From NCBI GenBank assembly GCA_946807835.1, contig OX327712.1, positions 17,874,001-17,938,000 on the forward strand: a DNA stretch of 64,000 bases, in the 5' to 3' direction. The stretch comes from Ailanthus altissimus. Taxonomy: Eukaryota; Streptophyta; Magnoliopsida; Sapindales; Simaroubaceae. Numbering within the stretch: position 1 is the stretch's first letter; each line of letters starts with the position of its first letter. A program made the translations under genes and the position numbers. Below, piece by piece: positions 12,684 through 36,486 of this stretch. The notes under the pieces were generated by a model that saw nothing but the letters and a program-made list of their open reading frames with translations, had not been told where the DNA came from and did not search any database.

Positions 12684-15600
12684 GAGAACATGTTTTAAGA
12701 ATTTTGGGAGCTCAGCTGTCCAAGTCACCGGCAAGTGCTAGCATGTCCACTTCTGAGCTTGAGAAATACCTGAACTGCATAAATATTGTGTGGTGTTACT
12801 GCAATTTTAGGTTCAAGTTTTAAGTATGAATAAAAGCAAAATCTAGCTGGTGATTGAGAAATCCAAAACACTTGTTGTATTAAATGAAAGAGCAGCAACT
12901 TTCCTGCTTGGTTTTGATTGATAGCTTCTACGCATACTAAATAAAGTTTCCCTGATTTCTTTAAACTGAAGTTCTATGGAATTATTTTATAATTACTGCT
13001 TTAGAGGGTCATTCTCATTCATATCTTTTGAGTAATTTTCTTTTCAAATTAATATGCCGACGGCATACGAGTGATTTCCTGGAACTTGGTTTGTTTATGA
13101 GACATATTTTAGAAAAAATGATTACAAGGAGCTCCAAAATTGTTATCTAGACTGCTCATCTGCGGTCGCCTTGATATTTCTAGATGATTGTGTGTGGTAC
13201 AATCTCTGGTGATGATATATTCAATTCCTAGTATCCAATCTCGCACATATCATATATGGAGTGAAGTTTAGTTTGCATTACATACAAAGATAGAGAGAAG
13301 TGAAGCCATGTGTTTGAAGAAGATTGCTTGATACACATCGCAATAGCTGTAACCCACAAGTTCCCTGTCTTGCAACATCAAATCAAAGTGGCTCTACTCA
13401 CTGTTCTAGAATTGCATGCGGTCATTGTTGCCATTATATTTCAAAACAATGACTTCGCTTCCTCAAGTTATGTTCTTTCTAAATCATTCATATTTTGTTC
13501 TCAATTTCAAACTCCAACTAATTGTGTAAGATTGTTTACGAGCTTAATAAATTTTCCATTCGTTTGCTGGTTACTAGTTAGAATTTTCATCTCATTGTGT
13601 AGTTTGAATTTCTCAACTCATAACTGCAGGCTTGAATTCACTAATATGGGTTAAGAGTTTCCATTTAATTAGGAATTTTGCCACATTTTAATTATAAAAA
13701 AAAATTAGATGCAAACAAAATGATAATAGGCTTGACCTAACTGGTTTGTGGGTTGAATTGTAAGTTTGTAACCTTTCTTTTAAACTTTATTATTATTGAT
13801 TAAAAAAATTAAAATATTACATAATTTATTGTTATATAATAAAAAATTATCAAACAATAATATTGACAAAGTACTTAAAGCTCTTCTTAAAAAAAGAGAT
13901 AAATTTAAAATTTAATTCAAAAATCAAGCCCTAATAAGAACATGTCAACCCTAGACAAATTAAACATAGTTTAAGGTAATTTTGATATACTCGGGACTCA
14001 AATATGTTCTAAGTTCTAACAGGTTACAGGGAAAAAGAAAAGAGTTGAAATTTTTTTACTCTTCTTCGACTTTAATTTTAAAGAGAAAACATTTAGAAAA
14101 TAAATAAATAAAGAAGATTAAAAAAAAAACAAAATAGAGGGAAAGATAATGTACGAATTGTCGGCGAGCGTGCTCATAGGGAAGAGTGAATGAGGTCAGC
14201 CTCGTGGGTGGTGGGCCCAAATGCAGCTGGTGATGAGAGGTTGGGGTGCGTGGGGGCATCATCCAGTGGTCAGGCGTCTACTGTCTTTTTACCGTACATC
14301 TGCCCTTTCTCCACGTCAACCCCTCCTTGTCTTTTCTTCTTTTGCTTTTCTCTTTTTTTCTTTTTTTTATTACACCACATCAACATGACGTCATCACTAA
14401 CGCCAGGTCAACGTCCTTCCCACTGCACCGCCAACTGTCAGTCAACATTACTTATATTCAAGTTTGTAAAATTAGAGAAACTTAAAAATAGTTCTAATTG
14501 TGAGAGGTTTATATAGAGATATTAAACATTTTATCTCTTGTACAAATACCGGAGGAATGGGAACTTCACCGAGACTTAGCATGTTCTTCCCGTTGTCTGG
14601 TGGCGTGGGTTTTGTTGGGGGAAAATTACAAATACAATGTCAACCGTTTTAATAGCGTAAGCTGGACTTATAACGTGGCATCACATCATTCGTTCTGTGT
14701 TTCTGCCTAGTTAAATGCTACGTGGCACATGGACATAGGTTGCTTTATGGAGTAGTAAAAAGCCTGCGATACATTGTACACTCCCTCAAAACTATCATAA
14801 TCTCACAGCTGGAATGGACCCAATTGATTAAAGTTCTGCCACCAAAAGCCCAACATCCATTTTACGGACGAGTATGCTATTTGAAGCCCATTTTTATCTA
14901 ACGAGACCTTCATTAATTAAAGTTGTCTTTTTTTTTTTTAATTTTAAAAGTGAGAAACAAAAAAGATCTACGTACTCCAAATATGCTTAATGAATATGTT
15001 TAGGGAAATAAATTAGCAGAAAAAAATAGTAAAATTTTTTAATTCTATTAAGTTATCATATGCACGGTTATTTCATAAGAGGTCCCCCTAAATTGTTTGT
15101 GATGATGAAAATTATATGTTGAAAATAATGTAAAATATAAAAGATTCTAGCAAGTTCGCAGTTTAATTTTTAAAGTTCTTAAAGAAAATGTGGCGTTGAA
15201 TCAATAAGAAAATAAATCATAAGTGAACTTTGAGCAACGAATATTAATATATTTTTAATAGAAGTTGTTGCTTTCAATTGCCTCAATCCAGACTCAACCC
15301 ATTTAAAAGAATACCAAATTCTTAAAGAACTCATTTTGAGGTTCCAAGTCTTAAGATTAAATATTGAAATTATTTCTCGAACTTAATCCCCAACCTACCT
15401 TAAACATAAGTTTAAATACCCTTTTATAAGGCTCTAGGGTCATAGGCTTATAAAGACCTAAAAAGTTTAGGGTTAGCACCAAAGAGAATTGTTTCGAGTA
15501 TTTTAATATGTTTAGATTGATCAACTTTACCATGCATTTGAAGATGATTTTATAAATAAAATAACACTACCTTTATAACACCGAATGCATATTATCTTTA

Positions 15601-17221
15601 AGATATCATACACACACACACACATATATATATATCTTATTTTTTAGATATTAGGCATATTCCTTTCTAAATATCTCAAATATATATATTATTTGTAATA
15701 TCTCAAAAATATTTCATACATAAAATTTTGTAACTTATTTGAGTCCTAAGGAACTTGACTTGACGACAAAAGTGCATAAAAAAATTTATATATGAAAGAT
15801 AGTATATTTATTTAAAAGAGGTTTTCAGAGGAGAAAAAAAAATTATCTAAAAAAAAGTACAAAATACGAGAGAATTTAAATCTATTATAAACTTATTATT
15901 TTATAGTTATCATTTTTTTTATAAAGCTTATTATTAACTTAAACATTGAAGAATTATTATTAAAGGTAATCACCGTCATAATTTAACCAATTTTATGAGT
16001 ATAGTGACCGATTTTTGAAGTTAGAAAGGATTCACAAAATCATATTATTTCAACACTGAAAATCAAATCACTATTTAAAAAAAATTGTCTATAAGTAAAG
16101 CATCCATTCAATTTGCACGACCAACAGAAGTCAACAGTGGCACAATCTATATTCTATGTAAAGATTGCTCGTTGACTTGGATTAGAAAGGAGAATTAATA
16201 AAATAAAATTGGATGACTCTTTTAAAAGTTTAAGATTATTTTAAAATTTTGTTTTATGTATATTTAAAAAGGGGGTTGAAATAACGATACGCTTTAAGTA
16301 ATAAGTACAATCATATTTAAATTTATTAATGATTCTTATTACTAAAATTAAAAAAAATGTTTATTTTTTACCCAAAAAAAAAAAGCCAATTGTTTTTCTA
16401 GGAAACATTTGTAATTCTGTGTTCATAATGCATTTCCTTGCTCTCTCCTTTTTACCAACATTCTCATAAAAATCCCAACTCTTAACAAAATTAGAAGTGC
16501 TTTAATAAGTAGAAACAATGTTTTTGAGTACATTAATCAAATCCAAATACATGGAGTTAGTTGTAAATTCCGCAAAGGTCAATTGAACTCATTGGGCCAG
16601 CGGGTTTAAATAGTAAAAAGGACAGTAAATTTAAAAGCCATTAACCGTCAAATGATTTTACGCATTTTGTTGTGCTTGGAAATAAGTTCTGTTTGTTCTT
16701 AAGCTCTCGTGGGCTTCTAATTATGAAGCCCAAGTCTAATGCCACTTTTAACGCTACTCGTAATTTTGTCGAATGTTTGTATTGACAGCATGAAGGTCCA
16801 TTTAGAGTCCTGGCCTCGATATCTCATTTCCTTGGACTTCTTCGTTTAAACCCAATGATCAATTTCTCTCAACCTCCATTTTCTATAGGGTTAGCCTATT
16901 CTCCATTATTGTAAAAAAAATATAAAAAAAGAAATTGGAAGATTTTTTTTGTTTTGGTCTTTGATCTACAGAGGCACAGTTACAAATAAACACACACATG
17001 AAAATACTTCAATTCAATTTACAAACATCGTGCTTTTTTTTTTTGGACAAATAATCACTTCAAACTTAAAAAGATTTATTTATTATCCATTTAAATTTTA
17101 ATTATTGAAATTCCTTAATTTTTTTTTTAAATTTTAAAAAATATTAGATATTTGAAATTTATGATTTATAGATAAGCTTTGCTTGTAATAAGACAAAAAA
17201 GTGTTTAAAAAAAAAACGTTT
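12684..17221. other. GRF 3' region and AT-rich spacer without a recognisable gene
   Basis: The first few hundred bases are presumably the GRF 3' UTR. The remainder is AT-rich. Short reading frames around 13310-13650 and 14056-14516 have no recognisable domain and are T/F/S-biased. A CA/TA microsatellite lies at about 15609-15637. No tRNA, rRNA or transposase signature was found. The only less AT-rich patch is about 14160-14880, with no gene-like frame. Confidence 0.5.
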
Positions 17222-17477
17222 CGCTGCTCTTAACGAAAGGAACTGCTCAGATCACGAACAAAACAAACCCGTAACACAGCAGAGACAGTGAGAGCGCCAA
17301 AGAGAGTACTGAGTCTTAGAGATCGAGAAAGATTAATTAACGAAACGTTTCGTTCTTCTTTTGTCCCATTTTTCAATCGAAGAAGAAGACACCAAGACAT
17401 AGAATTAAAGAAAGTAAAAATAATTTCCTCGAGCAGAGCAGTGCAAATCGGTTGCGGTTATTAATTTTATTGTAGAA
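17222..17477 (+). promoter_or_regulatory. Probable 5' UTR of the GTG gene
   Basis: This is a purine-rich, comparatively GC-richer leader just before the start codon (AGAGAGTACTGAG, GAAGAAGAAGACACC). No in-frame upstream ATG extends the protein. The boundary with the promoter is approximate. Confidence 0.4.
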
Positions 17478-28355
<10,878 letters not shown>

Positions 28356-29464
28356 TGTATTAATATGTAAGTACTTGTTTAGCAAATTACTTTATTTTCC
28401 ATTTCTTTGAATGTAGTAATCTGCTTTTCTAACTTTGCTCTGAAATTGAAGTACTATCATAATTAATTTATTTTGGTTTATTAATAACTACATATCTGTC
28501 GTCCTTTAGTAATTAGTTGTTTCTGCATATTGCAGGTTCATTTTCTGCTTATTGCAGATTCCAAATTACACGAGTTTGTAGAAAGAAGATATTAAAGTCA
28601 GGGGAAGAAATTTTTTAATTGATTTATGGATGACAACTGATGGCTTTACCGAAAGGACTATCGTCAGGAGTATGAAGATATACTTATTTTGTTGTGCATA
28701 ATTCTTTTGTATGCAAAGACGGGGTTACTCGAGCTTTGATCAACAATGTTGTAGGTGTGAAATTGAATTGGATTTAGCCAATTGATCAATTAAAATCACC
28801 ATTCTTTTTCACGGTATATTACATCACAGAAATTCTTATTCATTCTTGTGTTTCAAGCAGCCACCAAAATCTTTGCTCCTCCGCCCTTTACCAAGAACTT
28901 CTTACCTCGAAAATCACTTGAAATAATTCAAAATTAAAATGTCTAAATTATGCAATTATGCTTGTAAGTGAAGAGTATATAATATGAGAACACAAGCCCA
29001 TTTCTAACGTTTTAAGTTTTCAACACTAGCAAAGATTCATTATCTCAAGTCCAAGTCTCCACAACATTTTCTTCCATAGACCTCAAATTTAAAAATATAT
29101 TTCATAAAATGAATAATGCTTGAACCCTAAAATTTACCAAGCCAATCAAAAAGATACTTCCTTGGGGTCAACCAAAAACTTCTCAGAGGGACTCCAATAA
29201 TCTGCCAGCTTTCATCAAGAAATCTGCTAAAAGTGTTCATTTTTCTGCAGATCCATTCACTCCAAATCAACTCATTTTCATAAGCATGCCAAGACTAGGC
29301 CAAGTCTAGAATACATCCTTTATAGCACACAATAATCCAATGACATCCTACCATTTATACATTTATTTGTAAACTACTAGACAAATTGGTGATCACAATA
29401 AATAAAAATACATGTTATAATATCACTGGGTGGTTGTTTCTAGACTCTCCCTATGACTCAAAGC
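28356..29464. other. GTG 3' region and spacer
   Basis: No coding region is visible. The first part is the likely GTG 3' UTR; a candidate intron-like break (about 28366-28535) follows the stop codon but is not demonstrable. The remainder is unassigned. Confidence 0.4.
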
Positions 29465-29551
29465 GCTCTTTATGACCTCACTGCTGCAGCTACACAACTT
29501 CATCATGGCTCTTTATGACCTCACTGCTCCAGCTACACAACTTCATCATGG
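29465..29551. repeat. Two-copy tandem duplication, 43-bp unit
   Basis: GCTCTTTATGACCTCACTGC and the following bases to CATCATG occur at 29465 and again at 29508, with a single visible mismatch (GCTGCAG versus GCTCCAG). The close identity suggests a recent duplication. Confidence 0.95.
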
Positions 29552-29959
29552 CAAGCGACTTACTGTCACAAACAAATGCAGAATAGCTATGCTTTCAGCT
29601 AGACCTAGAAGCCAAACTTTAGTTTAATCATAAGTCATAATTACAGTTTCCTAATGTATTACTCGTTGATATGTGTTTCCTATGGCAATGTACACAATTT
29701 AACTTCACTTACAGCCCACCCATTTATATTAATATCCCATCCTCTAATCAGCATAAACTAGACAGCTCTGATTCTTACTAGCAGAGTTGATGCCATGAAA
29801 TATTTGCAACACAATTATATTTTCCTGTTCCAACAAAATTCTCTTTAGAACCCTTGCATTCCTCCAAGCAGACGACCTAGTAATAAAGACAGAGAGGTTA
29901 TACTAAGCTGAATACTTAACTAAAAGCTCAAGCATGTTTCACTCTCTGAGAAATATCAC

Positions 29960-30630
29960 ATGCAGACCAAGCACAATGACAATGATCAAAACACATTTGG
30001 GTATCTACCAGGTTCGATAGTCTCCCGGGCAGAAGCTATTCTGGAATCCTACCAGGCAGCTCAATCCCATTCATCACCTGCTTCTACCAGCATTCAGGTA
30101 TCTTCTCAAACAGCTTGGATTGCTCCAAATACTGGCTCTTACAAAGCAAACGTTGATGCAGCTTTGAAGGAGGATGATAGTAAGGCAGGTTCAGCATCAT
30201 GATCTGAGATTCCTTTGGTGAAGTCATGGCCTCTGCAGCTATACCAACTCAACTTAAAGTCAATGCAGAATTTATGGAGGCGTATGCTGTTGTGCAAGGA
30301 ATTAAGCTGGCAACTAATTTAAGCTTATGGCCAATTCAAGTAGAATCAGATTGCTCAAATGTTATAAAGTACATAAAGGAAAAAGCTCATCTGAAGTCTG
30401 AAATTGGCTGCATTCTATCAGAAATTGAGGAGATGGTTTGTAATCTAGGTGTTTTAGACTTCAATTTTGTTCCTAGATCTTGTAATCAGGCAGCTCACTA
30501 GTTGGCGAAGCTAGCCTTATGTTTTTTAGATTCTCAAATCTGGATAGAAGAGACTCATGTGAGGTCTCTCCCCTGTTGTAGCTCTGTTTCTTATTGAATC
30601 AAGTCTCTTTCAAAAAAAAAAAAAAAAAAA
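29960..30630 (+). pseudogene. Broken RNase H-like fragment with poly(A) tail (LINE 3' end remnant)
   Basis: The first segment, 29960-30202, contains WIAPNTGSYKANVDAALKEDD, the usual start of the plant RNase H-like (RVT_3) domain. The second, 30226-30501, contains NAEFMEAYAVVQGIKLATNL, VESDCSNVIKYI and LDFNFVPRSCNQAAH, the middle and end of that domain. The two are in different frames, an in-frame TGA precedes the second near 30200, and a TAG follows AAH, so the domain is broken at least three ways. A run of 19 A at 30612-30630 follows shortly after, preceded by CTTATTGAATCAAGTCTCTTTC, like many plant LINE 3' ends. I read this as a 5'-truncated LINE insertion. The 5' boundary and target duplication are not defined. 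Confidence 0.75.
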
Positions 30631-31272
30631 GCAATCCAATGGAACATCAAGGAAAAAAGTGATCAATTAACTATACATGCAGATAACTAGTAGCACAATC
30701 TCAAAGATAATTCTCGTTCCCTAGAAATAAGCTCTTCAGGTTCTGAGGTCTAAAATAAATCATTTATAAAAGTTGAAAGTTAATTTAATGTCAGATATGA
30801 TATTTATAAGCCCTAGGATCATTTTTTTTTCATGAGGCATAAAAAAAGCTCTATGGAGCTTCTCAGGACTCTCATAAGGCATACAGCAAAGAAATTAGGA
30901 GAACCAAATAGTGGGACATTGATATAAACACAATCCAACAGGACATTTGAGGAAACAGATTATTTTACTTTATGAGAATGAGAAATAGGAGCACGATCTT
31001 TCACCACAGTTACCATTCTATAGAAATTTCATTTTGTTTAATCGGATCTAAAATAAACCATTTACGAATTTCCAATGATAATTTAAAATCAAATATGATC
31101 TTTCAGAAGCTCCATAAACAAATAACCACAAAAATTTGGACATACATGTTAATTTTTAAACTTTCAGATAAATGATAACAGGAAAAAACATGTCGTCTTT
31201 CCAATCAATGGAGCATTTAATTTGCCCTCACTGGTGGACGGTTTGCACCAAAGACGAACATGTTATAAATCA
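30631..31272. other. Spacer including the probable 3' UTR of the F-box/kelch gene
   Basis: The AT-rich sequence has no supported gene. The part next to 31273 should be the 3' UTR of the minus-strand F-box gene. Confidence 0.45.
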
Positions 31273-32652
31273 CTAACAACCCATTACTGCACAGTTGCAC
31301 ACAAAAGCACCTGCTCGCTCCCTGACAGCAAGAACATTCCATTCTTGTCCATCATCACTTCCGTCTGCTGGATCCCAAGAGTGCAGAACAATAACCTCAC
31401 CTTCAGACCCTCTATGTCCTCCAATTACCAATAATCTGTTACCACATGCTTTAAATGCTAGTCCCCATCCATTAAAAGAGTCGGCCCTCATTGGCAATCT
31501 CTTCACAACACTCCATGAGTTATTGGTCTTACTATATTTCTTAACTTCATTTGTTGCTAGATCAGCAGAATAAAGCTGATTATTTACAACAGCGACTAGA
31601 GGAGGTGAACACATTGCAGGATGAGATTGTGTACCAACATTGGTAGAAGGATACATGTTCTCTATTCTCCTCCATGTCCTTCTCTCAAGGTTATATTCTT
31701 CACCACAAGTTAAAGGTTCTGTTGGGCTTGACATGCCCCCAATGACATAGAATTTACCATCCATGAAGAAGCCTGAACTCAATTTGCGCGGCAAGTTCAT
31801 ATCTGTCAAGGTTTCCCAAGTACCCAGTTCAGAGTTGTAAAGCTCAGAAGATTTTAGAATATGACCATTCTTATCAGTTCCCCCAGCTACAATCGCAATT
31901 TCCCCCAGGCTGCTTGAACCAAACAAACAACGAGGCAAGTTCATCTGAGGGCATCTAGACCAGCAATTTGTGATCACGCTATACTTCCAAATTGCAAGAC
32001 CTGACAGCTCACGACCAAAAACAAGTAGCTCAGTTCCTACCGCCAGAGACTCCTTGTCGGCAGAAGTGAAACATTCATCACATTGCATCCTAGGTAATCT
32101 CATCCATCTCTGTCTTATGGGATCAAAGGCTTCCCAAGGCATTAAAATACAGGCCAAATAAACCCAGTGTTCAATGACACCAAGCTGACGTCTCAGCTTA
32201 TATAAATATCCACCGGCAATCAATGATCTAAATTTTTTATTCAAACAGGATAGTTTGGGATAATCTGATCTGCTCCCCCAGGCCAAGATATCTAATGCTG
32301 TGTCATCATGAAGACCTGGTAAGAAACTGTAATCCAATGCTTGATCATTATGGTTTTCACCATTTCTTGTCATCAGCCTTGGGCTTTTGTTCTTCAATCC
32401 TGCAAAGTCTAAACCAGATATCTGTATCTCCTTGTCAAGTAAGCCTTCACTAACATCTTTCAAGCTGATATTCCTTGCTAAGAGAAAATGCATCAACATT
32501 TGCCAATTCTCCCGAGTGAATTTCAAATCTTGACCTAAGAGCATGGAAAGATGTGCCATGACACGGCCTTGCAAATCATGCTTGACAGAGGATTCACAAT
32601 CCGTTCCTACCCTTCTGTTCTTAGGCTCTTCAAGGGAATATCTGAACACCAT
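31273..32652 (-). CDS. F-box/kelch-repeat protein, SKIP11-like
   Basis: This is a single uninterrupted coding exon of 459 residues from the ATG at 32652. In-frame codons continue upstream to an ATG at 32772, adding 40 residues rich in hydrophobics. I prefer 32652 because [10 protein letters not shown] lies just after a plausible 5'-UTR splice acceptor (CTGAGTAG on the minus strand, near 32680), and family members usually have 5'-UTR introns and about 400-480 residues. The F-box (SCF ubiquitin-ligase adaptor, binds SKP1/ASK) lies at about 109-150 ([32 protein letters not shown]). Kelch repeats follow at about 195-430 ([35 protein letters not shown]), the presumed substrate-binding propeller. 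The C-terminus CNCAVMGC resembles that of the Arabidopsis SKIP11/At1g26930/At1g74510 group. The substrate is unknown; no break is seen. Confidence 0.94.
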   Translation of the reverse strand: MVFRYSLEEPKNRRVGTDCESSVKHDLQGRVMAHLSMLLGQDLKFTRENWQMLMHFLLARNISLKDVSEGLLDKEIQISGLDFAGLKNKSPRLMTRNGENHNDQALDYSFLPGLHDDTALDILAWGSRSDYPKLSCLNKKFRSLIAGGYLYKLRRQLGVIEHWVYLACILMPWEAFDPIRQRWMRLPRMQCDECFTSADKESLAVGTELLVFGRELSGLAIWKYSVITNCWSRCPQMNLPRCLFGSSSLGEIAIVAGGTDKNGHILKSSELYNSELGTWETLTDMNLPRKLSSGFFMDGKFYVIGGMSSPTEPLTCGEEYNLERRTWRRIENMYPSTNVGTQSHPAMCSPPLVAVVNNQLYSADLATNEVKKYSKTNNSWSVVKRLPMRADSFNGWGLAFKACGNRLLVIGGHRGSEGEVIVLHSWDPADGSDDGQEWNVLAVRERAGAFVCNCAVMGC

Positions 32653-33085
32653 TTTTGAAAGAAGTGCAGTCCAGGCACTACTCAGTGAGCGAAAACAGAA
32701 ACGAAAAAAAATCGTCAAAATGTGATATAAGGAGACCACACAGCAAACGGTGCCAACAACTCCAACAATCAAGCGTCCAAATTAATGCAACCATATTAAC
32801 AATGTAAGTTCTCTTCAAAAGAACAGTTTAAAACTTATCGCATACTGAATATAACAATAAAATACATAAATCAACAGTGTCTTGAAATAGTGGATCAATA
32901 ACTAATTAAAAAAACCCCTAAAATTCTAAATGTTCCGGTAAATTCCCTCTAAATGTCATCAAAACTTTCAAAACTTTCTAAATTTTGTTAGAAACCCAGC
33001 ACCGATAAAAAATAAACAAGTATCTCTGTGGTATGGGCAAATCTCATGAAAAGTCAGTTAAATTACCCATTCAAAACCAAAAAAT

Positions 33086-33086
33086 A

Positions 33087-33127
<41 letters not shown>
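33086..33127. repeat. (AAT)n microsatellite upstream of the F-box gene
   Basis: A run of ATA/AAT triplets, about 14 units. It lies between the F-box start codon and the presumed first non-coding exon, so probably inside a 5'-UTR intron. Confidence 0.95.
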
Positions 33128-33129
<2 letters not shown>

Positions 33130-33610
33130 CAGCTGAAGCCTACCATGCAAAACACAAAACATAACAGTGGTAGAGTGATAACAACCTCAACATATAAGCA
33201 TTCAAAAGAACCATTTGCTAAATTTTACTTGAATTTCACAAGAACCAAAGAAAATTTACACTATTTTTTCACAGCAACAAGCTTAATTCACAGTCGTTTC
33301 ATTTTTCGCACTTCAAATATACTATCATCCGAAAATTTACAAAGCATTAAGTCATTAACAGTAGCAATAACAAATTAAAATGATGCCTTAATCCATCTTA
33401 GGTCAGCCAACTGAATTATTAATCCAAAAATTGAAAAACAAAAACAAAAATCACAATATTTCATTAAATTGAGCTAATAATCACTCATAAAATCAAGCCA
33501 TAAATCACGGCATCCATCAACTGAACAAGCAAAGTAAATATATATATATATATATCAAAAAATGACCATGAAAATTGATAATTGATAATTGAAAATTCAA
33601 ACAACTACCT

Positions 33611-33834
33611 CAAATCAATCACGGCCGTTAGATTTTTTCCGGAGTCAAATCAGATCACATGCAGCTCGAGCGAGCTAAGCTTACTCTTCTCGATATCAAT
33701 TCAGATGAATCAGATCCATATCCAAGAAATTAATATAAAAATAAATAAAATTTATTCATTTTTTTTTTTTACTTTTTCTTATTCTTCTCTCTCCGAACAA
33801 CGAAGAGAGATAAGGGGGATGTAGACATTTTATA
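33611..33834 (-). promoter_or_regulatory. Probable first non-coding exon and TATA box of the F-box/kelch gene
   Basis: On the minus strand GCTATAAAAT (33826-33835) is followed about 30 nt downstream by a pyrimidine/GA-rich leader (TTCGTTGTTCGGAGAGAGAA). Possible splice donors follow at AGAAGAGTAAGC (near 33690) and GAGGTAGT (near 33610). Together with the candidate acceptor close to the coding exon this suggests a 5'-UTR intron of about 1 kb. It is inferred from signals only; no transcript evidence is available. Confidence 0.4.
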
Positions 33835-34244
33835 GCAAAAAAAAATTTAAAAAAATAGAACAAAGAATTTTATCTCTTTTGTTTTGTTTAAGGGCGTTTT
33901 AAAGCCGTTGAATTTGATTCTGTATTTTATTTTTTTAATTTTTTTTTCTTTGACCGGTCAGTCAGTTTCTTTCTTTATACACGTACAAGAAACGCTTTGC
34001 TTAACTGCTAGTTGTCAATGCTCATACTTATGACCCTGCACGTGCTTCTTGCTTTATTTTCTTTTTTATCCTTTTTAAATAAAATAATCCCGTCTTTCAA
34101 AAATTAAAAAATAAAATAATCCCACCTTTATAATGTCGAAATATAAAGGAAATTTCACCGTTTGTGTATTTAACCCAAATTGACCAATTATTCTTATAAT
34201 AAATATAAATAAAAAGACTTAATTAGACTAATGTATTATTCTTT

Positions 34245-35009
34245 ATATATATATAATTTTTTTTTTGCATAGATTTTAAAATTCTTTTAAGTGTTTTACA
34301 AATGATTTTTAATCACAAATAAATAAAAGTAAGAAAATATTATACTACGAAGAGATGAATAATCATATACCAAAGAAAGTATAAATAATATACATGATTT
34401 GATAATAACTGTTTATATTTATATTAGATTTTAGAATTTTATTTAGTTCTTTTATATATAAAGAATTCTCACAAGAGATTAAAGGGATATCTAATAACAC
34501 AGAGTTCTTAATAATTTATATCACACTATTTTGTACATTTAAGTGTGATCTAAATTTTTTATTATCTTTTTTGTTGATACTTTTGATGTTTAATCAATTT
34601 AAATAGATTACGAGGGTTTATATAGTGTTCAAGACGTTTTTAAGAACTTTGTTTCTTGTTGAAATAAAAATTCACAAGAAAAAGAAGTCCAAATTTGACT
34701 TAAAATTGCATTTGAACCTAAAATCGTCAAATTCTCAAATAGGCAACCGTTGTGGTGAGAACATGATTCACCTTAGCATTGCAACGAGAGGACCTTAGCA
34801 TCTCAGTGTCGTGATTACTTTCCTTGTAGCGATGGTGAGACGAACTTAGGTAGATTCCCTTTTATGCTTTTGCGCCCTTCTTCACATTCGGCTTTCTGTT
34901 TCATTCTCTTTCTTGTCCATGCATTGCATTCTCAACTATGTGTCGACTTTTTATTAATTTTCAAGTCAAATTAATATTCATTATTAATTTTGAATCATCA
35001 ATTCCAACA
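34245..35009 (-). repeat. Left (3') LTR of the copia element
   Basis: About 765 bp ending ATTCCAACA at 35009, similar throughout to the interrupted right LTR. The left end is estimated by alignment with the copies near 36645 and 56620. Confidence 0.65.
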
Positions 35010-35851
35010 AACCATTTCTTAATTTAAAATCTCTCTCAATAAATTTTATCAGGATCCATCTATTCTAACACTTAATTACCTATCATTAACACTAGTTAAG
35101 TTTTTGTCCAAACTTAACTCCTTTTGTGCTCATGACCTTGGTCTCCAAATATACGAATATATCTTCCTTTGGATGGTATTTGTATTATGATATTTCATAT
35201 TATTATTGACACCATTATAATACCTCTATGACATAACCTTGTTAGCAACACTTTTTTTATATATTCTATTTTGACCTTTATTACTATAGTAAGCAAATCT
35301 TTAGTGTTTTTCTTTGGTCTGCATCCTCTTAACAACATATGTTAAAGTCACCTACAACATTTTCAACAAGCACATATAGTTTATTGTGCTCTTACTCTTC
35401 ATAACCACAATAGATTCTTCCATTACCTCGAGTATTCATTTTTTTGGCCTTGAATTAATACTCATTTTGATCTAGCACTCTTATGGATATTAAGTTCCAT
35501 CTAACTTTAGAAATATACCTTACACTATGTAACTCCATAATCTTCTCGTCATGCATCCTTATAGTTATGATACTAAACCTGTGACTTAACTAGCTATATT
35601 ATTCCCCATTAGTATTTTTATACCTATAATGATTTTATAATTGGTAAATAAGAATTTTTTTTAGACACATACGGTAATTATAGCTAGAATCAAGTATTTA
35701 TTCATTTGTACACTTCCATCAGAAGTTATAGATGATTATGTAATTTTCACACCTTCTTCACAAACTATTGCAACCATTCCACTATTCTTTTGCCTATCTT
35801 TATGGATAATCCCTCTTCAGGTATCCATTCTTATTATAAAAGTAACACTTT

Positions 35852-36029
35852 TTGTATTTTCCCTATTGATTATTCTTACTAACTTCCCCTATTGTAATTA
35901 AACCAATTTCACTATCAAATTATGATATTTTCCCCAATTTTTGTATTTGCCCTATTGATTATTCTTACCAACTTTCCCTCTTGCAATTAACCCAGTTTCA
36001 CTATCAAATTCTGATATTTTTTCAATTTT
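35852..36029. repeat. Two-copy tandem duplication, about 89-bp unit, in copia internal region
   Basis: CCCTATTGATTATTCTTAC and the following CACTATCAAATT(A/C)TGATATTTT occur at 35861 and again 89 bp later at 35950. The second copy overlaps the end of the gag fragment. Confidence 0.9.
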
Positions 36030-36486
36030 TAGAGTTCAACGAGACTTTAACATCTGACACTGTTAAAGTCTTATTGTTATATATGAGTGTATCCATGAAG
36101 TGCTCGTAACTTGGACGTAAAGAACATAACAAGATTATTGCCTTGTCTTCATATGTAATCATGATGTCTATCGTTTGAAGATCTATGATAATCTTATTAA
36201 ATACGTCAATGTGGTCTTTTATTGACGTTCCTTCAGCTATAGATAGTTGATACAATTTATTTTTTACATATAGACGATTCGCCAGGGACTTTATCATGTA
36301 AAGGGCGTCAAGTTTCTTCCAAAGACCCAATGTTGTCTTTTTTTCAACCACTTCCATCAGAACTTCATCACTTAAAGACAGAAATATGGTGCTATAGGCT
36401 TTTATTCTGAATGCTTTTTCTATCCAACTCAAATTTATGTTTCGTTGGTCTCTTCTCTTCACTGATTGTTGCTTGAGTTTTCTCAA
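36022..36486 (-). pseudogene. Copia gag polyprotein fragment
   Basis: 154 residues with the copia gag (UBN2/Retrotran_gag_2) hallmarks: STIFLSLSDEVLMEV, LWKKLDALYMIKSLANRLYVKNKLYQL, EGTSIKDHIDVFNKIIIDL and ILLCSLRPSYEHFMDTLI. It lacks the N-terminal start of gag, and no zinc knuckle, protease, integrase or reverse transcriptase follows; the reading frame stops soon after LNSKN. It is a remnant, not a working gene. Confidence 0.88.

Noticed and set aside
14056..14516. Overlapping frames of 68-108 residues on both strands
   Set aside because: No recognisable domain, low-complexity F/S/L composition, no splice context.
31295..31573. Plus-strand frame of 92 residues
   Set aside because: Antisense shadow of the kelch coding exon.
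33086..33555. (AAT)n and (AT)n runs as a possible matrix-attachment or replication origin
   Set aside because: Simple microsatellites; nothing else supports such a role.
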